Below, piece after piece: positions 21,931 to 30,771 of a stretch of DNA of 31,583 bases (its first letter is position 1; each line of letters begins with the position of its first letter). The DNA is from JBAROU01 sp049642385 (GTDB lineage Bacteria; Chloroflexota; Dehalococcoidia; DSTF01; RBG-16-68-14). The DNA lies in contig JBAROU010000239.1 in assembly GCA_049642385.1 (NCBI GenBank), forward strand, positions 1-31,583, read 5' to 3'. The translations under genes were made by a program, and so were the position numbers. Under the pieces are notes generated by a model. The model searched no databases, was not told the DNA's origin, and saw nothing but the letters and a program-made list of their open reading frames with translations.

Positions 21931-24168
21931 CTAATCGCCGCCGCCTGCGGCCGGTGCGGCGCTGGGCGTCGACGGTTGTGTTGCGGGATGCGCGCCGCCT
22001 TCGACACGAACGTCCGGTAGCCACTCAAGCCACTTGGGCAGGTACCAATTCCAGTCGCCCAGCAGCTTCATGCTGGCCGGCACGAGAATGGAGCGCACAA
22101 TCGTTGCGTCAATCAGCACGGCGACGCCTGCGCCGAAGCCCATCTGCTGGAACATCACAAGATCGCCCGCAGCGAAGCCGCCGAAGACGGCCACCATGAT
22201 CAGCGCAGCCCCCGTGATAAGGCGCCCGGTCGAGCGCACGCCGAAGACGATCGCTTCCTCATTGTCGTGGGTCTGGTCGTAGCGCTCGCGGATGCGGCTC
22301 AAGAGAAAGACGTGATAGTCCATCGAGAGGCCGAACAGGATGGCGAAGAGGAAGATCGGCAGCCAGGCCTCGATGCTCTCCACCTGCTGGAATCCGAACA
22401 ACCCGGCGCCAACCCCTTCTTGCGTGACCAGCACCAACAATCCGTACGCCGCGCCAACGGAAAGCAAGTTCATGATGACGGCCTTGATCGGCACGACGAT
22501 CGACCGGAAGACAACCAGCAGCAGGATGAAGCTCAGGCCGAGCACGAACACGAAGACGATTGGCGTGTACACATCCAGCATCGCAAAGCCGTCCAGGTTC
22601 TCGGCGGTAAAACCACCGACAAGCGCGTTGGCAGGCACGCCCTCGAACGCTTGCGGGACATACTCGTCGCGAAGCTGCACGACCGCCTCCTCGGCCTCGT
22701 TACTGCTCGGGTCGCCCGCGACTGGTACTTCGAGCAGGGCCAGGTCTCCTTCAGCATTCGCTTCGTACGCTGGTTTGCCGAACGCCGGATCGGCGGCCAG
22801 ACGCTGCTCCAGGCGTTCGATCGCCTGCTGGACATCGGACGAGTTGACGGGGCCGTCGATGACGACGTGCGCCGGCGAGATGAGGCCTCCGGAGAAATCC
22901 CGGTCAAGAACCGTAAACGCCTGCTTGGCCGGCAGGTTGTCGGGAAGCGTGCTGATGCCGGAGAAGCCGGTGTTGATGTTAAAGTATGGGACTGCCGCTG
23001 CGACGAGCAGGCCCGCCGCAGCGACGAAGCTGATGACTGGATAGCGCATCACCATCCGGGCCAGCCGGTCCCAGAAACCACCCGGACGCTCCTCGTCGAA
23101 GCGCGATTGACCGCTCTGGATCAGCGGAATGCGCCCCCAGTTCAGTTTGTCGCCGAGCAAGCTGAGCACCGCCGGAAGCAACGTCAACGACGCCGCGACA
23201 GCCATCACGACAACGAGCACGGAGCCGACGGCGATGCTGCGGAAGATGGTCTGAGGCACGATGAGCATCCCCAGCAGCGCAATGATCACCGTGACGCCGC
23301 TGAAGAACACCGTGCGGCTGGCCGTGGCGCCTGCCCTGGCGATCGCGTCCAGCTTCTCCAAGCCGTGCGCCCGTTCCTCTCGGTAACGAGAGATGACGAA
23401 GAGCGTGTAGTCGATACCGACAGCGAGCCCAATCATCGTAATCACGTTCGTGACGAAGAAGGAGAGCTGGTACTGCTGGCCGATGAGGGCGCTGGCGCCG
23501 ACCGCCAGAATGATCGAGACAAGCGCTAACACAATCGGGATGACGGACGCGGCCAGCGCGCCAAACACCAGCGCCAGGATGATCAGCGCGATCGGAATGC
23601 CGAACATCTCGCCGGTCTCAAGGTCTCTCTGCGCCGCCTCGTTGAAGTCCTCGCCCATGCTGGCGTTGCCGGCGATCAAGACGTCAAAGCCGCCTGCCTC
23701 CTTAGATTCCAGCACGTCCAGCACTTCACCGATGTTATCGCCAGCGTCTTCGAAGGTGCCTGCCATGGCGAAGGGAAGGATCGTAATGTGACGATCGTCA
23801 GAGACCAGCGACTCGTCGCCGGACTCGTAGAAATTCGTGCCTGTTGCGACGACCTCGGGACCGAGGGCCTTGATGTCCCCGTACAGATCCTCGACGACGG
23901 TCTTGAAGGACTCGTCATCAACGGTTGCGTTCTCGGATTGCACGATGACGATTTCGTTCACTCGTTGCGGACCGCGCAGCCGGCTCTCGATGAGCGTTTG
24001 AGCCTGCTTTGATTCGGGGTTGGTGGTAAGGTCGGCTTCGGTGGTGAGAGCATCACTGAGCAGACTCACAATCAGGAAGCCAGCCACGAGCACGAGCGCC
24101 ACCCAAAGCGCAACGACGATCCATGGTCGACGAGCGCTCATGCGAGCTAGGCGTTCAGTGATGGCCAT
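21931..24168 (-). CDS. MMPL/RND family membrane transporter
   Basis: A 745-residue inner-membrane transporter with the MmpL layout: helix 1 (PWIVVALWVALVLVAGFLIV), a large external loop of about 140 residues, helices 2-6 from about residue 190, a second external loop (about residues 400-510) and helices 8-12. The paired proton-relay motifs are visible as GLAVGIDYTLFVISRYREE near residue 245 and FGLSMDYHVFLLSRIRERY near residue 612. These transporters export lipids, siderophores or drugs using the proton gradient; the substrate is unknown. No partner adaptor protein is nearby. The C-terminus ends in a Pro/Ala/Gly tail. The ATG at 24168 has AGGATGGAAA before it. Confidence 0.9.
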   Translation of the reverse strand: MAITERLARMSARRPWIVVALWVALVLVAGFLIVSLLSDALTTEADLTTNPESKQAQTLIESRLRGPQRVNEIVIVQSENATVDDESFKTVVEDLYGDIKALGPEVVATGTNFYESGDESLVSDDRHITILPFAMAGTFEDAGDNIGEVLDVLESKEAGGFDVLIAGNASMGEDFNEAAQRDLETGEMFGIPIALIILALVFGALAASVIPIVLALVSIILAVGASALIGQQYQLSFFVTNVITMIGLAVGIDYTLFVISRYREERAHGLEKLDAIARAGATASRTVFFSGVTVIIALLGMLIVPQTIFRSIAVGSVLVVVMAVAASLTLLPAVLSLLGDKLNWGRIPLIQSGQSRFDEERPGGFWDRLARMVMRYPVISFVAAAGLLVAAAVPYFNINTGFSGISTLPDNLPAKQAFTVLDRDFSGGLISPAHVVIDGPVNSSDVQQAIERLEQRLAADPAFGKPAYEANAEGDLALLEVPVAGDPSSNEAEEAVVQLRDEYVPQAFEGVPANALVGGFTAENLDGFAMLDVYTPIVFVFVLGLSFILLLVVFRSIVVPIKAVIMNLLSVGAAYGLLVLVTQEGVGAGLFGFQQVESIEAWLPIFLFAILFGLSMDYHVFLLSRIRERYDQTHDNEEAIVFGVRSTGRLITGAALIMVAVFGGFAAGDLVMFQQMGFGAGVAVLIDATIVRSILVPASMKLLGDWNWYLPKWLEWLPDVRVEGGAHPATQPSTPSAAPAAGGGD

Positions 24169-24204
24169 CGTTTTCCATCCTAGCGTTCTTTCCCATCTCG
24201 GTCA

Positions 24205-24218
24205 GTGAAGCTTTTCAC
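24205..24218. promoter_or_regulatory. Imperfect palindrome upstream of the MMPL gene
   Basis: GTGAA-GCTT-TTCAC forms a 14-base inverted repeat 37 bases before the MMPL start. It is of operator size, for example for a TetR- or MarR-type repressor, but no regulator gene is adjacent. Confidence 0.25.
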
Positions 24219-24267
24219 ATTTCTCAGCCAGAACCTCGATACGTGCAGTTTGGGGGGTCGTGCTGGC

Positions 24268-24918
24268 TTACCTCGGCTCCCGCTTCATCGTCCAGAAGCG
24301 CGGCCCGCTGTTCGGCAGGTGCTCATCGACGACGACCTCGAAGCCGTGGCGGCGATAGAAGGTGAGGTTGCGTTCCTTCGCTGTCTCCAGGTAGCAGGGG
24401 AGATGCTCTCCGTCCGCACGCTCCAGCACCGGCTGGATCAGCGCCCCGCCGACGCCCTGGCCCTGGCGCTCCGGCTCCACACCCAGCGTGATCAGGTGCC
24501 AGTGCGGGCCGTGCATGTCGCGCTTGTGGATCTCCTCGAATCGATTGTTCACCGTCATGAAGCGACGCAGGCCGGTCCACCCGATGTGGATCGGGCTCGT
24601 CCAGAGCTTGGTGTCGCCGACGAGCAGCGCTGATAACACGAAGCGCATCATCACCCGCATGCCGCCGGCCGAGCTTGCGGGCGACGGCAGCCAGATCGCC
24701 GCCCCTTCGATCGCGCCATCCGAGATGTACACCTCGCCATAGCGATGGCCGTACTGGAGCGAGAGCGCCATGAAGGGAGCCAGCACGCGCTCGCGGGTCT
24801 CGTCGTCCGGTACCGCCCAGACGATCGGCGGGTCGTCGAAGAACGCGCGACCGAGTACCGCTGCGGTTTCGGGGAGCTGCGCCGCTGCCATCCGAACGGG
24901 GGTCATCGACTGCTGCAT
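24268..24918 (-). CDS. GNAT family N-acetyltransferase
   Basis: A 216-residue acetyl-CoA-dependent acetyltransferase. The N-terminus has RMAAAQLPETAAVLGRAFFDDP, typical of GNAT strand 1 and helix 1. Motif A is HLITLGVEPERQGQGVGGALIQPVLERAD near residues 140-168 (RQGQGVG contacts acetyl-CoA), and motif B is LETAKERNLTFYRRHGFEVV. The substrate is unknown. The start is the ATG at 24918 with AAGGAGG four bases away; a GTG directly before it is equally in frame but too close to the Shine-Dalgarno. A promoter (CCGACA, 17 bases, TAAGAT) lies at 24948-24976. Confidence 0.87.
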   Translation of the reverse strand: MQQSMTPVRMAAAQLPETAAVLGRAFFDDPPIVWAVPDDETRERVLAPFMALSLQYGHRYGEVYISDGAIEGAAIWLPSPASSAGGMRVMMRFVLSALLVGDTKLWTSPIHIGWTGLRRFMTVNNRFEEIHKRDMHGPHWHLITLGVEPERQGQGVGGALIQPVLERADGEHLPCYLETAKERNLTFYRRHGFEVVVDEHLPNSGPRFWTMKREPR

Positions 24919-24947
24919 CACGCCTCCTTCGACCGTACGGCGAACCG

Positions 24948-24976
24948 ATCTTACATCATTCGAAGGGACATGTCGG
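24948..24976 (-). promoter_or_regulatory. Promoter candidate of the GNAT gene
   Basis: -35 CCGACA (four of six) and -10 TAAGAT (four of six) are separated by 17 bases, in the 58-base gap after the alpha/beta hydrolase gene. Confidence 0.4.
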
Positions 24977-24979
24977 GAC

Positions 24980-25729
24980 CTAGTCCGTCGCGCGCTCGCT
25001 CAGGAAGCCGACAACGGCGTCCTTGTAGCGCGGGTCCGCCACCGTCGTCAGGTGGTCTCGCTCCGGGATCACAACGGCGCGCGCGCCCGGGATCGCCGCG
25101 GCGAGCGGCTCCGGGCTGCCGACCAGCGTGTCCTTCGCGCCGGTCACGATGAGCACAGGTAGCTGCACCGCCGCCAGCAACTCTGGCGTGGGCGGCTGAC
25201 GCGGCGCGCTCATGCACGCGGCGAGCGCTTCCAGATCGTTGCTCTTGTTTGCTTCGGCGAAGGCGCGGAAGCCCCTCGCGGTTGGATCGCTGATCGCGCC
25301 CGCATCGGCAGCACGCAGTCCCGCTGCGACGTTGCCGCGATTCCTGCCGAACGTGCCGCCCACGCCACCCAGCACGACCGACGTGAAGCGCTCCGCATGA
25401 TGCGTCATCAGGTGCATAGAGATGCGCGAGCCCATCGAGTAGCCCATCAGGTCCGCACGCTCGACGCCAAGGTGGTCCATCAGGCGCACGACGTCGCCCG
25501 CCATCTTGTCCATCCCGTACATCTCAGCGTCGTGTGGCTTGCCGCTCTGCCCGTGACCGCGGCAGTCAAGCGCGATCACGTGACGCAGCGGCGTGAGCGT
25601 CTCGATCCAACCGGGGCGCAGCCAGTTGGCGTCCAGGCTGCTGGCGAACCCGTGCACAAGCACCATCGGCGGGCCTTCGCCGAAGACCTCGTAGCGGATG
25701 TTCACGCCGTCGGAATCGAACGTCGCCAT
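24980..25729 (-). CDS. Alpha/beta hydrolase
   Basis: A 249-residue alpha/beta-fold hydrolase. VLVHGFASS near residue 24 provides the oxyanion region, DCRGHGQSGKP follows, the nucleophile elbow is GYSMGS with Ser98, the acid is in VTGAKDTLVG near residue 197, and the histidine is in IPERDHLTTV near residue 228, so the triad is complete. Substrate unknown; esterase or meta-cleavage hydrolase-like proteins are similar. The ATG lies one base after the larE stop, so it is in the larE operon. A link between this hydrolase and the nickel-pincer pathway is not known. Confidence 0.87.
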   Translation of the reverse strand: MATFDSDGVNIRYEVFGEGPPMVLVHGFASSLDANWLRPGWIETLTPLRHVIALDCRGHGQSGKPHDAEMYGMDKMAGDVVRLMDHLGVERADLMGYSMGSRISMHLMTHHAERFTSVVLGGVGGTFGRNRGNVAAGLRAADAGAISDPTARGFRAFAEANKSNDLEALAACMSAPRQPPTPELLAAVQLPVLIVTGAKDTLVGSPEPLAAAIPGARAVVIPERDHLTTVADPRYKDAVVGFLSERATD

Positions 25730-25730
25730 G

Positions 25731-26567
25731 CTAGCGCTGGCTGATCTCCAGCAGCGGGATCGCCTCGTTCATGCTGCCCGACCGAAAGCCAGCCAGGTCC
25801 AGCGTGACGTATTTGTACCCGATCTCCTTCAGCCGCTCGACAGCGCGATCACGATGATCGTCCTGCATCAGCAGCGCCATACCGTCCGCCTCCACCTCGA
25901 TACGCGCGACATCGTCGTGGTGGCGCACGCGCAGCTGACGGATGCCGAGCGAACGCAAGAACGCCTCCGCCGCTTCGACGCGGCCGAGCGCTTCGACCGT
26001 GACGGGCGTGCCATAGGGGATGCGCGATGAGAGGCAGGCCATTGCGGGCTTGTCCCATGTCGGCAGGCCGCGCTCCTGCGAGAGGGCACGGATGTCATCT
26101 TTCGTCAGGCCGGCCTCCACCAGCGGGCTGCGCACACCGTGCTCCGCGGCGGCGACACGGCCGGGCCGGTGGTCGCCCAGGTCGTCGACGTTGCAGCCAT
26201 CGACGACGACCGCGAAGCCGCGCTCCCGCGCCAGGGTCGCGAGGAGGCTGTAGAGCTCCGTTTTGCAGTGGTAGCAGCGCTGAGACGAGTTCTCGACGTA
26301 GCCCGGCCGGTCCATCTCGCTCGTGTCGATCGTGTCGTGGGCAACGCTGATGAGCCGCGCAAGTTCGCGCGCTTCCTCCAGCTCGGACGCCGGTACCGCG
26401 GGTGAGACGCCGGTCACCGCCAGCGCCCGCTCACCGAGCGCGTCGAACGCGGCGGCCGCCACGAACATGCTGTCCACGCCGCCGGAGAAGGCGACGACGA
26501 CCGATTCCATCTCCCTTAGGATGGCATCGAGGCGTTCCAGCTTCACGTGCAGGGAATCAGCCATCAT
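25731..26567 (-). CDS. larE: LarE, ATP-dependent sacrificial sulfur transferase
   Basis: LarE adenylates the LarB product and donates sulfur to make the dithiolated pincer precursor. The 278-residue protein shows the PP-loop motif VVAFSGGVDSMFVAAAA near residue 23, SQRCYHCKTELYSLLA near residue 95, VVDGCNVDDLGDHRPGR near residue 119, and KPAMACLSSRIPYG near residue 174, where the family's sacrificial or sulfur-carrying cysteine lies. Four cysteines in all are visible (RCYHC, GC, AC). It lies about 18 kb from larB and larC, on the other strand. Two adjacent ATGs (26567 and 26564) both fit; an AGG core lies 5-8 bases away. A TTGGGC/TAGGAT promoter is plausible at 26582-26611. Confidence 0.92.
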   Translation of the reverse strand: MMADSLHVKLERLDAILREMESVVVAFSGGVDSMFVAAAAFDALGERALAVTGVSPAVPASELEEARELARLISVAHDTIDTSEMDRPGYVENSSQRCYHCKTELYSLLATLARERGFAVVVDGCNVDDLGDHRPGRVAAAEHGVRSPLVEAGLTKDDIRALSQERGLPTWDKPAMACLSSRIPYGTPVTVEALGRVEAAEAFLRSLGIRQLRVRHHDDVARIEVEADGMALLMQDDHRDRAVERLKEIGYKYVTLDLAGFRSGSMNEAIPLLEISQR

Positions 26568-26581
26568 CCGAACCTAGCGGC

Positions 26582-26611
26582 ATCCTAACACGTACGCCGG
26601 CGATCGCCCAA
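26582..26611 (-). promoter_or_regulatory. Promoter candidate of larE
   Basis: -10 TAGGAT (four of six) and -35 TTGGGC are 18 bases apart, in the 112-base divergent gap between larE and the HD-GYP gene. I could not find a convincing promoter for the HD-GYP gene in the same gap. Confidence 0.35.
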
Positions 26612-26679
26612 CGACGCCATCCTAAAGGCCCCACTCGCCCCGCCGATACCGTATTTGGAAGGATCGTGGCATCTCTCGT

Positions 26680-28365
26680 ATGAACAAGCCGCTCGGCCGC
26701 AGGCTTCAGCTCGTTTACGCCGGTTGGACCCTGGTCACCGTCGCCGCCATCGTAGCCATCCTGTTGCTGTTCCGCTTCGGCGCGATCCAGACGCAGGCGG
26801 AGCGGGACGCCGCCGTGGTTCTCGATCGGACTCTTCGGCCCACGCTGGGAAGCGAGGCGGCGAAGCTCCAGCCGATGGACCTCACCGGGTTCACGATGAA
26901 GGCTCAGTCACTCCTCACGACCCAGGTACGTACAATCCGCCTGTGGTCACCGGGCGGCCGACTGCTCGTTTCGACCGTCGCTGGCGACGCCGCTGCAGGC
27001 GATTCGGATGCGCTCGCTGACGCAGCGAAGGGCCATCTTGTATCGACCAAGCAGTCGACACCACAGGGTGACGTGCTGGTGACCTACGCACGACTGACAT
27101 CGGGCGCTGTGCTCGAGCTGCGCCAGGACTACGGCCCGATCGGGGAATCGATCGCGGCCAGCCGCAGCGAGCTATTGATCTCCGTGCTGACCGGCGCCGC
27201 ACTCCTCTTCCTTTTGCTTCAAGCAGCGCTCTTCGCCACCACGCACGATCTGAGACAGGAGCACGGCCGCTTGCTCAAGCTCTATCAGAGCGGTCAGGCG
27301 ATCCGATCATCGCTCGACCTGTCCGAAGTGCTGGAGCAGCTCGCCAGGGACGCTGCACACTACACGCACGCTCACCTGGGCCTGGCGACGCTTGTGGAGG
27401 AAGAGAACGACGACCTCTTGCTCATGGCCAGCTATGATGCAGTCGGCGATACCGGGGCCCACCACCACCGAAAGGTGGAGGAGTGGTTCCTGCGTCGCTG
27501 TGCCGCAACAGGCGAAACCGTCACCGGTTACCTTGAGCAGTTCCCGTATCGCTCCTTGCTCGGCAACGAACCGGAGTTGCAACGCCCGCTCCACTTCCTT
27601 TGTGTGCCCATTATCGGGCGCGAGCGCACCATGGGTGTGCTGATGGAGGTGCGCGACAAGGAGTTGCGAGGCTTCAAGAAATCTGAGATCAATATGCTGG
27701 AGGAGATGGCCGGTCAAGCCGCCATGGCGGTAGAACAGACCTCCACCTTCGCGAAGATGCGTAGCTACGCCAACCAGCTTGAGCTGAGCTACGACAGCAC
27801 GCTGAAGGTGCTCATGGCAGCCCTGGACGCGAAAGACTCCGGTACGCAGGGTCACTCCGAACGCGTATCTCGCCTCACCGTTTCTGTCGCACGAGAGATG
27901 GGCCTTTCCAAGGAAAAGCTGGTCGACGTCGAACGCGGCGCGCTCCTTCACGACATTGGCAAGATCGGCGTCTCAGACGACGTGCTACGCAAGCCGGAGG
28001 CCCTCACCGAGAAGGAGTGGGAGGAGATGCAGCAGCACCCGCTCCTGGCAGGCCTCATGATCTCCAAGGTAGAGTTCCTAGAAGGCGCGCTTTCGATCTT
28101 GGTCTACCATCACGAACGCTACGATGGCGCTGGCTACCCGTTCGGGCTGCAGGGCCAGGCGATCCCGCTCGAAGCGCGCATCTTCTCGGTAGTCGATTCG
28201 TTCGACGCGATGACTTCGGACCGGCCGTATCGCACGGCGATGCCGATTGCCGACGCGATCAAGGAGATTCAGCGGAACGCCAACATCCAGTTCGATCCCC
28301 AAGTCGTCGAAGCGTTTACGCGCGTGATGGCTCGCATGCAACCCATGGACGACAAAGCCGCGTAG
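26680..28365 (+). CDS. Membrane sensor with GAF and HD-GYP domains (cyclic di-GMP phosphodiesterase)
   Basis: A 561-residue signalling protein. A first membrane helix (about residues 13-32) and a second (about 166-190, LISVLTGAALLFLLLQAALF) enclose an external sensor domain of about 130 residues. A short coiled segment and a GAF domain (about 205-350) follow. The C-terminal HD-GYP domain (about 370-550) has GHSERVSRLT, LLHDIGKIGV with the HD pair near residue 424, HHERYDGAGYPFGLQG with the GYP motif, and DSFDAMTSDRPYR. All metal-binding signatures are present, so hydrolysis of cyclic di-GMP is likely. The ATG at 26680 has no close Shine-Dalgarno. It is divergent from larE. Confidence 0.9.
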   Translation: MNKPLGRRLQLVYAGWTLVTVAAIVAILLLFRFGAIQTQAERDAAVVLDRTLRPTLGSEAAKLQPMDLTGFTMKAQSLLTTQVRTIRLWSPGGRLLVSTVAGDAAAGDSDALADAAKGHLVSTKQSTPQGDVLVTYARLTSGAVLELRQDYGPIGESIAASRSELLISVLTGAALLFLLLQAALFATTHDLRQEHGRLLKLYQSGQAIRSSLDLSEVLEQLARDAAHYTHAHLGLATLVEEENDDLLLMASYDAVGDTGAHHHRKVEEWFLRRCAATGETVTGYLEQFPYRSLLGNEPELQRPLHFLCVPIIGRERTMGVLMEVRDKELRGFKKSEINMLEEMAGQAAMAVEQTSTFAKMRSYANQLELSYDSTLKVLMAALDAKDSGTQGHSERVSRLTVSVAREMGLSKEKLVDVERGALLHDIGKIGVSDDVLRKPEALTEKEWEEMQQHPLLAGLMISKVEFLEGALSILVYHHERYDGAGYPFGLQGQAIPLEARIFSVVDSFDAMTSDRPYRTAMPIADAIKEIQRNANIQFDPQVVEAFTRVMARMQPMDDKAA

Positions 28366-28397
28366 CGGCAGCCGTTCGCTCCTTTTCCTCAACCGAC

Positions 28398-28428
28398 TTA
28401 GGCTTCCGGCATCACGATTCCAGCCTAA
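28398..28428 (+). terminator. Inverted repeat after the HD-GYP gene
   Basis: TTAGGCT and AGCCTAA make a perfect 7-bp stem with a 17-base loop, 33 bases after the stop codon. It lacks a T-run. A weak terminator or an operator for the next promoter (28437-28465) is possible. Confidence 0.25.
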
Positions 28429-28436
28429 CGATTCGT

Positions 28437-28465
28437 TTGATGTTCCCGACGGGCGTAGCTATTAT
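28437..28465 (+). promoter_or_regulatory. Promoter of the EtfD/HdrD-like gene
   Basis: -35 TTGATG (four of six), a 17-base spacer and -10 TATTAT (five of six). The leader is about 35 bases and ends in a good Shine-Dalgarno (AAAGGGAG) before the ATG at 28507. Confidence 0.6.
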
Positions 28466-28506
28466 GCGGTTGCTCAACGAAGCGGGCGAGAAAGGGAGCA
28501 ACCGCC

Positions 28507-30603
28507 ATGGCCCCATCGACATCGTTTCCCGGGAATGCGGCGTTTTACCTGGCGCTTATCTCGTTTATTTCGCTGTTCGTGTTCCTGGCTGGTACGCGCG
28601 CCGTCATCATCCTGCGTGGACGGTGGGAGAACCGGCTCGGCTCGCCGATGGACATCGCAAAGCGAGTGGCCACGCTGCCCATCTATGTGCTGGGAACCGC
28701 GCGACTCAACCGCCCTTACTACTGGTACGCGGGCCTGCTGCACACGCTGATTTTCTGGGGCTTCATTGTCCTCCAGGTGCGGACGCTCAACTTCCTGCTG
28801 GACGGTTTCAATCAGGATGCCAGCCTGTCCAGCATCTTCGGCATCTTCTACGACGGCTTCCGGCCCGTGATGGACCTGTTCAATGTGCTCGTGATCTTCG
28901 GCGTTGCGCTGGCGGCGTTCCAACGCCTCGTCATCCGACCGAAGCGCCTCACCCTGAACTACGACGCCTGGACCATCCTTTTCCTGACCTGGTTCCTGAT
29001 GGTGACGGACGTCCTAACGAACAGCTTTCACATCTACCTCGACCGCGGCGACCGAGACTATCTATCGTTCTTCGCGTTCGGCATGGCGAACCTCTGGGAC
29101 ACAATCGGGATGAGCACGGCGACCGCCGAGGCCCTCCACGCCAGCTGGTGGTACCTGCACTTGCTCGACTTCCTCACGTTCTTGGCCTACCTGCCGATCT
29201 CGAAGCACTCACACATCCTGACCGCGCCGTTCAATGTCTTCTTCCGCCGCCTTGAGCCGACGGGCGTGCTTCAACCGATCCACAACATCGAGGAGCGCGA
29301 GGTGTTCGGCGTGGGCCAGGTGGAGGGCTTCGCCTGGAAGCAATTGCTAGACGCCTACACCTGTACCGAGTGCGGCCGGTGCGAAGTGGTCTGTCCTGCG
29401 GCGAGCACTGGTAAGGAGCTGTCGCCCAAGGAGGTGATGGTTGACATCCGCCACGTGGCGGAGGACCACGTCAAGCTCGCCATGGGTACCAGCGGCGGCG
29501 TACTGCCCAGCCCGCTCATCGAGAGCGTCGGCTTCAATTCGATCTGGGATTGCGTCAATTGCGGCGCCTGTCAGGAGCAGTGCCCCGTCTTCATCGAACA
29601 CGTGCCCGCGATCATGGACATGCGCCGCTTCCTGGTCATGGACGAGGCGAACATGCCGGAGACCGCAGCGTCCACGCTCATGCAGCTGGAGCAGCGCGGC
29701 CACCCGTGGCCGGGCGCCGCGTTCACGCGCTCATCCTGGATGGAGCAGATGGAAATCGAGATCCCGCGCTTCGACGGCAAGCAGGAGTACCTCTTCTGGG
29801 TCGGCTGCACGGGCGCGCTCGTCGAGCGCAACATGAAGGTCACGCAGTCGATCGCGCGGCTGCTGCACAAGGCGGGCGTCACCTTCGGATGCCTGGCCGA
29901 GGAGGAGACCTGCTCCGGCGATCCGGCGCGCCGTCTCGGCAACGAGTACCTGTATCAGATCCAGGCCGGCCAGAACATCGAAACGATGAACGCGAAGGGT
30001 GTGCAAAAGGTGATCGCCAGCTGCCCGCACTGCTTCAACACGATCAAGAATGAGTATCCGCAGTTCGAAGGGCGCTACGAGGTCTATCACCATACCGAGG
30101 TGCTGGCCCAGCTCCTCAAGGAAGGCCGCCTCACGGCTGACAAGGAGCTCACTGAGAAGATCACCTACCACGATTCCTGCTTCCTCGGCCGCCACAACAA
30201 CATCTACGACGAGCCGCGCGATGTGCTCAACGCGATCCCGGGCACCCAGCTCGAGGAGATCGAAGGGAACTGCCGCGAGCGCGGCTTTTGCTGCGGCGCG
30301 GGCGGCGCGCACATGTGGGTCGAGGAGACCAAAGGCGAGCGGATCAACCACCGTCGCGCTTGCCAGGCGCAGGAGTGCGCCGAGAAGACCGGCTCGCGCA
30401 TCGTCGCTGCAAACTGCCCGTTTTGCATCCAGATGTTCGAAGACGGCATACCATCGGTGGAAAGCGACGAATCGAAGCGCATGGTGACCTACGACGTCGC
30501 CGAGCTGCTCGAACAAGCAGTCTTCGGTAGTGGCAACGGAGCGAAAGCGACGGAGCCCGTCGAGGCGATAACCGGTGGCAGCGGTGAGAAGGACGGTTCG
30601 TGA
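28507..30603 (+). CDS. EtfD/HdrD-like membrane iron-sulfur oxidoreductase (probable ETF:menaquinone oxidoreductase)
   Basis: A 698-residue fusion. The first ~260 residues hold about five or six membrane helices with histidines suited to b-type haem (NarI/HdrE-like: YWYAGLLHTLIFWGF, HASWWYLHLLDFLTF). A 4Fe-4S dicluster follows with CTECGRCEVVCP near residue 285 and CVNCGACQEQCP near 349. Two CCG domains then follow: GCTGALVERN, EEETCSGDPARR and SCPHC (about 434-508), and HDSCFLGRHN, FCCGAGGAHMW and NCPFC (about 557-638). This architecture is that of HdrDE-like proteins and of mycobacterial EtfD and related ETF:menaquinone oxidoreductases, which pass electrons from acyl-CoA oxidation to quinone. 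No etfA/etfB is in the window, so this role is inferred. Confidence 0.88.
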   Translation: MAPSTSFPGNAAFYLALISFISLFVFLAGTRAVIILRGRWENRLGSPMDIAKRVATLPIYVLGTARLNRPYYWYAGLLHTLIFWGFIVLQVRTLNFLLDGFNQDASLSSIFGIFYDGFRPVMDLFNVLVIFGVALAAFQRLVIRPKRLTLNYDAWTILFLTWFLMVTDVLTNSFHIYLDRGDRDYLSFFAFGMANLWDTIGMSTATAEALHASWWYLHLLDFLTFLAYLPISKHSHILTAPFNVFFRRLEPTGVLQPIHNIEEREVFGVGQVEGFAWKQLLDAYTCTECGRCEVVCPAASTGKELSPKEVMVDIRHVAEDHVKLAMGTSGGVLPSPLIESVGFNSIWDCVNCGACQEQCPVFIEHVPAIMDMRRFLVMDEANMPETAASTLMQLEQRGHPWPGAAFTRSSWMEQMEIEIPRFDGKQEYLFWVGCTGALVERNMKVTQSIARLLHKAGVTFGCLAEEETCSGDPARRLGNEYLYQIQAGQNIETMNAKGVQKVIASCPHCFNTIKNEYPQFEGRYEVYHHTEVLAQLLKEGRLTADKELTEKITYHDSCFLGRHNNIYDEPRDVLNAIPGTQLEEIEGNCRERGFCCGAGGAHMWVEETKGERINHRRACQAQECAEKTGSRIVAANCPFCIQMFEDGIPSVESDESKRMVTYDVAELLEQAVFGSGNGAKATEPVEAITGGSGEKDGS

Positions 30604-30725
30604 CGAGCGAGAACGAAACGCCTCAGAACGGCCAGCCGCCACGCGCTGTGCTCTACGCCCTGTACGCGATCCTGGTGTTGGTCTTCATCGCCGTCCTCGT
30701 CGTGGTCAGTGTGTACGGCACCTAG
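30600..30725 (+). CDS. 41-residue single-pass membrane protein overlapping the EtfD-like gene
   Basis: A GTG at 30600 overlaps the stop codon of the EtfD-like gene (GTGA) and has AAGGA six bases upstream. It encodes a polar N-terminus (TSENETPQNGQPPR) and one membrane helix (AVLYALYAILVLVFIAVLVV) ending SVYGT. Codon usage is GC-rich and the product is a clean tail-anchored type helix. It is most likely a small accessory subunit of the membrane oxidoreductase, translated by coupling. Not recognised as a named family. Confidence 0.7.
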   Translation: MTSENETPQNGQPPRAVLYALYAILVLVFIAVLVVVSVYGT

Positions 30726-30771
30726 TGCACGAAAGATCCCTCCATGTGCCGTCTTGGCGCTACGTAGCAGC

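Noticed and set aside
21860..22024. An upstream extension of HyuA by 55 residues
   Set aside because: It is Arg-rich, overlaps the end of the MMPL gene and contains the hyuA -10 box; the family starts at MPSILGVDVGG.
22267..23529. A 420-codon open frame on the plus strand opposite the MMPL gene
   Set aside because: It mirrors the transporter coding sequence and is rich in charged residues typical of antisense translations of membrane proteins.
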